From Plasmopara viticola (lineage: Eukaryota > Oomycota > Peronosporomycetes > Peronosporales > Peronosporaceae), in assembly GCA_001695595.3 (NCBI GenBank), contig MBPM02000017.1, positions 1 through 64,000 of the forward strand: DNA of 64,000 nt. The letters run 5' to 3'. The position numbers and the translations under genes were made by a program. Each line of letters opens with the position of its first letter. The first letter of the stretch is position 1. The notes under the pieces were generated by a model. That model did not search any database. It was not told where the DNA came from and saw nothing but the letters and a program-made list of their open reading frames with translations. Below, piece after piece: positions 54,900 to 64,000 of the stretch.

Positions 54900-55937
54900 T
54901 TACTTCTCCTTCTTCTTTTCTTTTCGTTTCTTCTTCTCCTTCTTGCGCTTCTTACGCTCCTGCTGCAAGTCGTCAAACATCTTCTTGTACACTGGCACCT
55001 TTGACTCGTACAGCTGTTCAATTTCAATCGCCATCTGGTGCACTGGCTCACCAACGCGATTGAACGTCTTGGCATTCGCTGCCATGAGCTTAATGTCCGC
55101 TGTAAACTGGTCAATCTTCGTGTACTCTGCATGTTCAACCTTTTCCTTCATACGAGTTAGATCCATTGGATTCTTGACGTAATCAAAGTAATTGGGGACA
55201 CCCAGTCGCTTGCAATTGTCCTTGGTAAACTTCTGTATAAACGGGTTCCCTGCTTTCCCACTCACGACCCACCCAGCCCATGTGAGCCCACGTAGTTCTG
55301 TCACCAGCGGTGCCAACAGCTTTTGCAGGACAGTAGCATCTTCTCGTTCTCGCTTCTTCTTCTTTTTCTCCTTCTTCTCTTTGCGATCTTTATCATCCTT
55401 AACCTTACTCTTCTGCTTCTCCGCGTACACAGCTCGTTCAGCACCCGTAGGAGGCGGTTCATGGATCAGTCCATGAGCTTTTCGACTACCTAATGGATGC
55501 AACACTGGACCGCTCTTGCTACCCGCAGGGAGCTGAAACGCACTCTTGACTACACTCTCGGGTAGTGGCTCTATTGGACGATCAAAGGGTACACCTTCCA
55601 ATAGCGAAAGGAGGTCTCCTTTACCACACTCTCCAGGCGTAAGCGAGTCGCGCGCGTCCCCCACACCACGCAAGAGATGGGAATAGGTTTCAGGCAGCGT
55701 CGTCTCCGCCATCTTGGCCAATTGCGGCTCCAATTGGTAGTGTCCCATCAGGTTACGATAGTCCACTTCATCCGCCTCGACTGCAGACACGCGTGTAAAT
55801 ATATACTGTTGATAAAGCTGCTTCACATTTGACATACAAACGTACTGTTTTGAGTGCCTCGGACGAGATAAAATCGATCGGTCTCTGGCGTAGCTGTCAA
55901 CAACAAGGTGACGTAGAAAGTGACGATCGTCAGCCAT
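54900..55937 (-). CDS. Bromodomain protein with Lys/Glu-rich tail
   Basis: 345 residues from ATG 55937 (MADDRHFLRH). The open frame extends 75 codons upstream, but with promoter-like composition. The N-terminus is helical (LYQQYIFTRV). A very basic Lys/Arg/Glu stretch lies at about 172-200. The bromodomain covers about 200-310 with PNYFDYVKNPMDLTRMKEK and NAKTFN, whose Asn is the acetyl-lysine contact. The C-terminal 25 residues are almost all Lys, Arg and Glu and are probably a nuclear localisation signal. It likely reads acetylated histones, perhaps within a chromatin complex. The exact subfamily was not determined. Confidence 0.88.
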   Translation of the reverse strand: MADDRHFLRHLVVDSYARDRSILSRPRHSKQYVCMSNVKQLYQQYIFTRVSAVEADEVDYRNLMGHYQLEPQLAKMAETTLPETYSHLLRGVGDARDSLTPGECGKGDLLSLLEGVPFDRPIEPLPESVVKSAFQLPAGSKSGPVLHPLGSRKAHGLIHEPPPTGAERAVYAEKQKSKVKDDKDRKEKKEKKKKKREREDATVLQKLLAPLVTELRGLTWAGWVVSGKAGNPFIQKFTKDNCKRLGVPNYFDYVKNPMDLTRMKEKVEHAEYTKIDQFTADIKLMAANAKTFNRVGEPVHQMAIEIEQLYESKVPVYKKMFDDLQQERKKRKKEKKKRKEKKKEK

Positions 55938-58229
55938 AGAGGTATCTCGTGTCGTAGATATAAAAGACACAGAAGCGCATACTCGATGTACCATTTGACA
56001 TGTTTGACGGTGCATTAAAAATGCGAATGTTTTTATTTGCCAGTGTCGTTCGGTGAGATTAGCTAGTTTGGACTTATGTGACGAAATTGAACACTGCAGA
56101 AAGAGCAAGATCTTTTGTGCAAAAGAACGAAGTAAAAAGGCTGACTTACGATAAATATGCACTAAGTGAGGCAGAAATTACATTTAACTCAGCATTGAGG
56201 TAGGGCACATTTTTCAGCGGGAACCAGCTTCGAAAGGAATGAGTATTTCCCATCAGTATTGACTTTACTTTGGAAAGTCGGTTCGGCTACAACAATGACT
56301 ATACAGGCAGGGGAGAGGCTACCGATCGGCTGAGTCATTTATTCTGACTATGCCAGCGCCTAAAGCGCTGTATCGAATTCCGCAGGTGCTACCGGCTGCG
56401 TCTGTATTATGGGCAGCGAGCTTTTAAAAGCCCACCCACCAAATTTGCTTTGACAAGATATGCTTTGACGTCACCGCGGCATGAAGCACGCGCCCACCGC
56501 TCAACCTTGCTTTGGGTTATTGAACTGGCAAGCACTCGCCTGAGCCTTCCACTGGCCGCAAAGAAGTCACGGCTCATAACAACATTGTCAAAGCAACCTA
56601 ATTACCCGCAACACTTAACGGCAGGCTCAACCGCCATGCGAAAGACCTTACCAAAAAAATTAGAGTCCTCATTTGTTTTGAGGAAGAACAACTAGCCCAA
56701 GACACTTTTGGTGGTAAGGTTTATGTATTTCGGATGACTCGTTTACTGCCGCGTACCGACGCAAATCGTCGTCCCATGAGAAGCCTACTCAATTTTTGGT
56801 CCAAAAGGCCAACGATGAAAGTGGGTAGGTATCTGCTTTGCGCGCCATAGAGTTCTCTCGCGGCTTCCCGCGCGGGCACGTCCATGACCATCACTTTTTT
56901 GAAAAAAGCTCGGGTTCCAGCGCAATCTCATCGTGTCTATGAGGGCGCTTGCAGTTTCTCACTTAATATTTTTGATAATATACTCGTCATCGCAAGGGAC
57001 GAGTCGCCACCACTCAGTATGGATCGGTCACCATCACACTTCAGTTAAAGAGCCTTTTCAAATGTTGAACAATTCAAAGCCTAAATATTCTAGAGCACAA
57101 TATTTTGTGTCTTTAAGCTTATAAAAAAGGGGCTGCTTGAAAGCTCACCTCTGGATGGTTTGACTTTAATATAATGCTAAAACAGGCGCGGGTTCAATGT
57201 CAATCCTACCGTATCCCAACGCGCAGATAAGACTGCGGCTTACATGATCCGTTAATTTTACTCTGAGATTTCAACGCCCTATAAAGAACTTGCGGTAGTT
57301 GCTTGTTTCTGCCACTTAAACCTCTACCACGAGTTCTTCACTTCGCAAAAGCCTTCTGGCGTCCGCCTCACCGCCTTTGCCCGCAACGCACTCTACTATT
57401 GCCTTGACATAAGTAAGGCCAAAGCAGGCCACTCTAACAACTATTGAGGAAGGAGTAGCAGCTCCTGTGCAAACGTGTATAAGCGCTTAGAACTGCTCTC
57501 GGATAAGCTTCTTAGGACATGTGATACATGAGCTTTTCCATTGTAGCGACTGCTACGCGTTTCCCCATTAGGTCTTAAAAATGCGTCGGGGGGTCGCTGT
57601 CGCTAGCAGTGAGTTTCAGGCGTGACTGGACGTTCAAAGTGCACACTTGAGAATACCGGATCGGATCACCAAGTGACCAATACGGCGGTGGCTATGGTCA
57701 CCAATGGCCGTCATATTTTCATCTGCAATCACCTAGTCAGCAAGGTCGAGCGTTTTAAAAAGTGGTCGAGGGCATCTCCTGACTCAAACAAAGCTCGGAA
57801 TTCTGAGAACAAGTGTACATTAAAAGCCGTGTCACATAGGAAGTCAGGGCTATCGACATTGACATGTAAAAGTCGGACCGTGCTTCTCCAAAACCGTAAA
57901 AGGTCCGATGGGAATATTCGAGCTGGCGGTGGCGTTCTTATATTTATTGATACTTTGTAACCCTTAATTACATTAGAGACATAGGAGGGAATGTTTTTCA
58001 GAGCTTTCAGCCTTGAACCTTCGAAGCGTTGTTGGACCTGTAATGTGTCTCTTCCTGTGCAAACAAAAAGACAAAGCTCGTAGATGCATAGATCGCATTA
58101 ATGAGTACGAATTCAGCCATAACAAGCTTACTATCTCCTTGGTGTGGTGTCATTATGTCTGACCTTCTGTCATTAAATGGTTGGATGCAAACATCAGCAA
58201 GAGGTTTTGATGACGATAATTGTAAAACC

Positions 58230-58247
58230 ATATATATATATATATAT
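58230..58247. repeat. AT microsatellite
   Basis: Nine AT units in a row in non-coding DNA. Confidence 0.9.
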
Positions 58248-58770
58248 CTCCAAACATAATTGATTAGCTAAATGTTCGCCGTTAAAACTTAAGCGACATC
58301 CTCTTTAATTTCAGCCTTTTGTTAAGCTATATGAAATATTGAGAATGCTAAGACGGCGTCGACTGGATCGGGTAAGATGCCAACAGCCATACGGCCGAGA
58401 GTATACGTGCCACAAAGCTGTTGCAGAACATAGGCTTCGGCTTACAATCAGATGATAATAGAGCGCTTTTGGTTTGAGAAATGCTTCAACTTTTTCAAGC
58501 TTTTAATCTACGTCGACATACGAGCAGAGTGAATCAATAAAGTATACGTCGTCAAATGCTGCCAGCGCTAGCAAGCTAAACACAAATGGCTTCACCACAT
58601 TAAAATGGTTAAAAGTCTATGGCTCAATAAGAAAAAGCCAACGGCAAAAAATAACGCATAGAAAACGACTTGTCAGAAACGACAAATGCGGTTTAAGCTC
58701 GTTATGCTTACGGACACTATCCCTACTTTAGATAGATTGTTGGTAAAGTTGCTTTTGTGCACTGTCTTGA

Positions 58771-59042
58771 GAATTTGCAATGTTCTCACTATTGCGCAGA
58801 AATAGTGATTTTGGGATGTTTATAGCGAGCTCAGGAAGTGCTTTGTTTTGTTAAATTGGTGGGAATGAGATTCGATAACGCCTATAGTGAGATTGAAAAG
58901 ACTACAGAATTTGCAATGTTCTCACTATTGCGCAGAAATAGTGATTTTTGGATGTTTATAGCGAGCTCAGGAAGTGCTTTGTTTTGTTAAATTGGTGGGA
59001 ATGAGATTCGATAACGCCTATAGTGAGATTGAAAAGACTACA
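58771..59042. repeat. 136-bp tandem duplication with internal hairpin
   Basis: Two copies, 58771-58906 and 58907-59042, appear identical except for one base. Each contains the perfect hairpin TCACTATT-GCGCAGA-AATAGTGA and, near its end, CTATAGTGAGA, which can also pair with the TCTCACTAT arm. The near identity indicates a recent duplication. Confidence 0.92.
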
Positions 59043-62000
59043 GAAAAATAACGCAAACTTTTCATGCCCTCAGCTTTCGCTTCTACACGCTACAGCCTCC
59101 CACCTGTATCAATACTAAGATAAGACCAACATATAAAGCTGTTTAGGCTATAACATTATGCAAACACTGCGCTACAATAGCCTACTATGTCCATCGACGA
59201 GTATGATCCGAAGTATAACATGATAGTACGTATATTTATCCTGACGCTGCTTTTGCCAACCGAGGACTTGTCAGCAAAAAACACGTTTACAATGGCACTA
59301 ATATTGTACTTGATATCTCGGACTTTTGGCTCTGGATAAATTCAACCACTGTACGATTATTTAAGACATTTAATGATCTTTTTGGTTATACAGAAGGCAA
59401 TAGAAACAAATTTTATTCAAATTCTTAGCAATAAAACCAACGTTTGTTTATTTAGTACAGTAAAACAATAATTGTCATCCAAGCAAAACAAAATTTCATG
59501 CACTACTATTTCTTGATGGCCTGTAAACTTTGGTCCTTCCGGCGAGTGCAGCGGGTCCACACAGCATCTTGCATAAAAGAGACGCGTAAAGGGTATAATG
59601 CTCTCCGTTGAGCCACTGTCCAAAGACTTGGCTTACGAAATCGAAGGGTGCGGCTTAAACCTGAATTGTATGGTATATGATTTGGTAACTGACTCTCTTC
59701 TTTATAATTGATTTAGAAACCGCAATCGAGCTCATTTTTTCCAAGTATCTCTTGCTTTCAGCAAGCCGTTAAAATACCGATTGCGGGCATGTTGTTCATC
59801 AAATACCAGAGGCTTTTATAGGATGAAGGCAATATGAACTTCACAAACTTGGCCAGATGTCTCGGACTATATCAATGTTGTCTCATCGAACTTAGAATAC
59901 ATTTGACAGGAGAGTAATTAGTGCCGTCCGTCGCTTTTGGCTTACACACGAAGAAATGGTTTGGCCTTTATGACGACCAGACAGACAGCAAAGAAAGCTG
60001 TTAGCTGGTAAGGTCATCAAACTATGACCGACTTAACCTTCCTTAATGAGGTTGCCCCGGCAACTGAATGTGTCTTTAAACCAAAAAGGTCTCTGTAATA
60101 AGGGCTTCACCTGTATTTTTGCATACTTCGTTGACTTGGGAGCTGACCAATCTAATATGGCTTTTGACAGTCCTTAACTCAACTACCGCATGGATCGCGT
60201 GCAAATTTATTCCTTTGACCAATGGTTTGCAGGCATCCATATTTTTGGGTGATTTAAAGAAGAGATAGCTTCACGAGCGCTCCAGCGAAAAACTGTCTTG
60301 ATCTTCTTTAAGGCTCCAAAAAGTCATTTGTCGTCGATGATATTGTCATAATTATTCTATCACCCCAAATAAGTTAAAACGATGCATGCTTTGTCGTTGG
60401 ACTCACCGTTCATATTAAAAGCCTCACTTATAAAGAGACAATAATATGAAAATCTATGAAGGCAATGCCTCTTCTCGTTTATGAAGTTTCCCGTGCTGTG
60501 GACTAGGCAGAAAAAATATTTTAGACGACGACCCTCAGTACAATCCTCGAGTACCTAATGACCAAATCACTGAATCAATGTTCGATGGGCTTTGCAATCT
60601 GCTCATCGCCAGATACGATGAAGTTACATTTGCAACTTTCAAATTGTAAGCTCTTTTCAGCCACGCATCTTTTAGATCTACGATGATTTTACCCCACTTG
60701 TTCCAAAGATTCGTAAGATTAGTATCATTTTCCGTAAGATCTACATACTGCGCTTATACAAACATATCTGCTTCCCAATGTGTATTCGAGCAGTCCATCC
60801 GAAAAGTTTGCCATAAGCTTTATTTACCGGTTATTTTGTCATGCATGCAAGTGGGTACAATTTTGACCTTTTTGCGGATGCTCATCGCTTAAAATACTCC
60901 AAAGTCGATTGATTGGCCCCACGACAGCGATCTTGGTAACAATTTTTGAAAGATTCCAAGATATCCCATAAGGCGAAGACTTGATGAACAATATGTTTGA
61001 AAGGTACATTATGCTCTAATAAGTGATCAAGGGATTCAGATAAGTTGACATCATTGTTGCCACTGTAGCATCTTCATTGCTTCTTGGCATGACTGTAGGT
61101 GTGCTAATAGAGATAAAGGATACACGGCTTCCTCACTCAAATTGAAAAGGAGTGATCTAGCAAAGTAAGAGCACTGTACAACGTGCACTTAAGCATGTTG
61201 ATTAGCATCACACCTTCGGTGTAAGTGCAAGAATCTCTAGCTTCTCAAAGCCCAGATTGGTCACCACTTTTCATTCAGGGTACAAGTCAAGGATGAAATT
61301 TAAGATATCAATTTCGAGACGATGTCGTGCTTTGCCTTTTTGACAAAAAAGTATCGATCAGCTCACTCTGTTTTTGTTAAAGTGGCCGTTGCTTGGTGAC
61401 TAAGTACTCCGTGACTGGGCCAAGGTTGATCTGCCTCATCCCTGTTATCAGTATAAGTTTTTTTTTGCTGGTCACGTCTGAGTAATTTTAAACGAAAATT
61501 AAATAAGCCTTAAAATTCCTGAGCCCTTCATTGACTGCTTGGCAGATTTCGTATAAAACGCAAGATGTAATTCTACTTAAAAGGTGTACTATCTTCACAA
61601 ATAGCATCTCTATGGCTTTCAGCATAGTCAAGATCTCAGATGCTTCGAGTCCTTCCAGGCTCAGTAAATTCGACATTGCCGAAACCTGCCCTTACCCACA
61701 ATTTGTTGAAAGCATAATCCAAAGACCGGTTGAAGTGCCAATACATTCTTGAAGGTTTTATTTGTAGCATTCAAAGAATGATTGATAAATTCTCAACTGA
61801 TAGGCAAGAGAGCGTGCGCGCTGGTGGAGCTCAAACTTTGCTGAAAAAAACATTGACCTTAATAGCTTTCTTATGTGCCTTTGAGACATAAAGTACTTAG
61901 ATGGAGTGGTTTTAGGGGTGAGTGCCCAACCTTTTAGCCCAAAGTGCGAGCGCCATGCGTAGCTATGATCAGGTGATCAATTTTCGAATGGCTGCATAAG

Positions 62001-62798
62001 TAGCTCTACCCATTGGTCCAGAAGAGAAGATTAAACTTATATCCTCTTTAAAAGTGAATGCCTTAAGTGTAGCAGGCTTGGCCTCCGTAGTCCTTTTAAC
62101 AGCGCAAACATTCGTCTGAAAGATGCAAGCTCTTTTCTAAAACCTTTGCGAGTACGCGTGTGATAGACCAGCAAAAGCGACTAGATGTGGCGGCGTCACA
62201 CAGCATTATTCCCGAAGGAAAAACGCACGAACCTTTCAGAATTTTCAGTGAGCGATTGTTCATATTATAGAACCAAAGTGTGCAATAGACTGTAGTTTAA
62301 AGACTAATTTATCGTTTTAATGTTATACGAATTTACAAATATATTATTGATACATTACATTAGTTTATGTGACGTCTATTACATTGAATGGGTGATCTTT
62401 CGAGCATCAATAAGAAGGTACTTTATTGTAAAGAGGAACTAGCAGAAGGTAGTACATTGCTGATCGAAAATTAGTAAAAAACATATTCTTAATTCCTTGT
62501 ATGATGTATTTCGCAGAAGATTTTATATTAAGGATCCAACCCCTATTTCAAGCCTGCAAACGGTCTAATTTAAAGCTAACAGCTAGAGTTTGAAGAAGCT
62601 TTGGCGGCCAAAAAGAGGCTACTACATGATATTCGCAATCCGTTCGATGTGCGAGCCATCGTAAAATGCATACCAAGTCGCTGTAGAGACGACGGCGACG
62701 GCGTCGGCTCACTACTAAATACACTCAATTCTATTAAGTAGAAGTAACAAAATTTCGTAAAGTTCGGATGGTAATCGATGTAAAGTTTATATTTTGTA

Positions 62799-64000
62799 AT
62801 GGCTGTGTTATCTCGTGTATATGCGGCGCTAGGCACAAACCTCGGTGCGCTCAATTTATTCGCTTGACTTTAGAAGTAGCTGACCTTCCGTTTGAAAAGG
62901 CGATAAAGTGGCGAATCTGGAGAATGCGCTGGCCATGTTGACACAAATGGTGGGGTCGGTCGAAGTGACGTCCCGTCTCTATACTACGGCACCGCAGTAC
63001 GTGGAGGATCAGCCACCCTTCCTGAACATTGTCGTCAGAGTTCGAACGGAACTTAAGCCAAAGGAAGTATTAGTGGCCTTCAAGACGATCGAGAAAGAGA
63101 TTGGACGAACGCCGTCACTTAGGCACGAACTTCACGTATTGATTGGACAGTACAAGCTGGTAGTAATTGGTGTGTATGAACCAGATGGGGTCCTCGACTT
63201 ATTGACGTGGACATATTGCTCTACGACGACCTAAGGATTACAATGGACACAACGGTAGGACCATTAATAATCCCCCACGAACGACTTGCTGAACGCGATT
63301 TCGTCCTCGCTCCACTCTGTGATCTCGCTCCAGGTAGAGTGTATTGAGTACAATATATTGCACAGGTTTTAATATATGACTGATGTGCCTTTTTTCCAGA
63401 TTTAATGCATCCTGTCTTGAATCAGCCGATGCAAAAGCTGTTTGATACGCTAAAAGCAGAGAAGCGTTCTGTCCCTCCTGTACCGATGCTACCAATTCTC
63501 AAAAAGGCGCCATGGTCAATGGGAGACAAAACGTTTATCATGGGAATTGTCAATGTCACACCAGATAGCTTCAGTGACGGTGCCGAATTCAATACAGTTG
63601 CCGCTGCAGTAAAGAAAGCATTAGAGATGGAACGTGCTGGAGTGGATATTATCGACATTGGTGGAGAATCGAGTCGTCCTGGAGCGGAATCGGTGACTGA
63701 AGAGGAGGAATTGAGACGCGTTTTGCCCGTGATTCAAAACATTCGCGAGAAAAGCAACATTGCGATTTCGATCGATACCACAAAGGCCGAAGTTGCACGT
63801 CTAGCAATTGAAGCAGGAGCGAATATTGTCAACGATATTTCGGCAGGTCAAAAAGATTCCGAAATGCTGGCTACTGTAGCTAAATTACGTGTCCCGGTAC
63901 GTTTGCTTGATGGTAACTTTGATGCTGCAATGGACTAAAGGGCACGGGCTTTTGCAGATAGTGCTGATGCATATGCGAGGGACGCCGAAAACGATGACGA
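62799..64000 (+). CDS. Bifunctional folate enzyme HPPK-DHPS, five exons, cut by window end
   Basis: Exons: 62799-62844, 62900-63122, 63185-63333, 63400-63896, 63958 onward. Introns are 55, 62, 66 and 61 bp; the second has a GC-AG border, the others GT-AG. Splicing restores the HPPK motifs: ALGTNLGDKVANLE, SRLYTTAP, GRTPSL joined to RWGPRLIDVDILLYDD, and ERDFVLAPLCDLAP. The DHPS domain follows directly, with GIVNVTPDSFSDG, DIIDIGGESSRPGA, IDTTKAEVA, NDISAGQ and LMHMRGTPKT. HPPK pyrophosphorylates hydroxymethyldihydropterin, and DHPS joins the product to p-aminobenzoate to give dihydropteroate. A fused dihydroneopterin aldolase is not seen upstream. No targeting signal is evident. The gene continues beyond the window. 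Confidence 0.93.

Larger units (their letters stand above)
55938..62798. other. Gene-poor DNA
   Basis: About 6.9 kb, with the upstream region of the bromodomain gene at its left end. Only short frames without recognisable domains occur. Contents: a repeat piece at 57450-57520 related to 20728-20790 and 45688-45760, an AT dinucleotide run at 58230-58247, and a recent 136-bp tandem duplication at 58771-59042. Decayed transposable elements are the likely source of most of it. The right end should carry the promoter of the folate gene. Confidence 0.55.

Noticed and set aside
59417..59623. Possible copia-type protease (DSGST) on the minus strand
   Set aside because: Only a five-residue match, with no further retroelement domain nearby.

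Overview
The window looks like nuclear DNA of a plant-associated oomycete (Peronosporales type: Phytophthora or a downy mildew). The case rests on a Crinkler (CRN) effector gene with the LFLAK motif, an elicitin-like secreted protein, short 55-67 bp introns in compact genes, and eukaryotic housekeeping genes (RNA polymerase III subunit 2, a Sec7 ARF-GEF, a TBC RabGAP, HPPK-DHPS). The species cannot be named from the sequence alone.

Layout. 1-3.4 kb: a probable LRR-gene fragment, a detached AT-rich virus-like nuclease fragment, a 21-bp minisatellite, and a frameshifted CRN gene on the minus strand. 3.48-18.5 kb: an AT-rich, decayed but almost complete endogenous Polinton/Maverick-type DNA virus. 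It encodes an adenain-like protease, double-jelly-roll-type major capsid protein, minor capsid protein, FtsK/HerA packaging ATPase, S74-chaperone fiber, protein-primed family B DNA polymerase with an OTU-like N-terminal part, chromodomain integrase, a zinc-binding protein and several small basic proteins. Capsid and packaging genes mostly lie on the plus strand in the left and middle part. Replication and integration genes (polymerase, integrase) form a tightly spaced minus-strand block on the right. TATA-like motifs precede most genes. A GC-rich run of small hairpins fills the gap between the convergent capsid and fiber genes. 18.5-27.6 kb: gene-poor DNA with old diverged repeats and one strong palindrome.

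27.6-34.3 kb: secreted tyrosinase (+), RNA polymerase III RPC2 (-), and a two-exon acidic nuclear-type protein (-). 34.3-37.7 kb: non-coding, with a hairpin cluster and a 575-bp MULE-type MITE whose target duplication is still visible. 37.7-42.8 kb: three-exon TBC RabGAP with an 11-residue repeat array (-), elicitin-like protein (+), and MTA/SAH deaminase-type amidohydrolase (+). 42.8-47.2 kb: gene-poor. 47.2-55.9 kb: a dense host cluster of GBF/GNOM-type Sec7 ARF-GEF, caprin-like RNA-binding protein, DHHC palmitoyltransferase (all +) and bromodomain protein (-). 55.9-62.8 kb: gene-poor, with a recent 136-bp tandem duplication. 62.8 kb to the end: five-exon HPPK-DHPS folate gene, cut by the window edge.

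The main result is the endogenous virus. Its genes carry many single-base indels and several in-frame stops, whereas long host genes of 1162 and 1686 codons nearby are open. The damage is therefore real decay rather than poor sequence. No terminal inverted repeats or target-site duplication could be recognised, so its ends are approximate.
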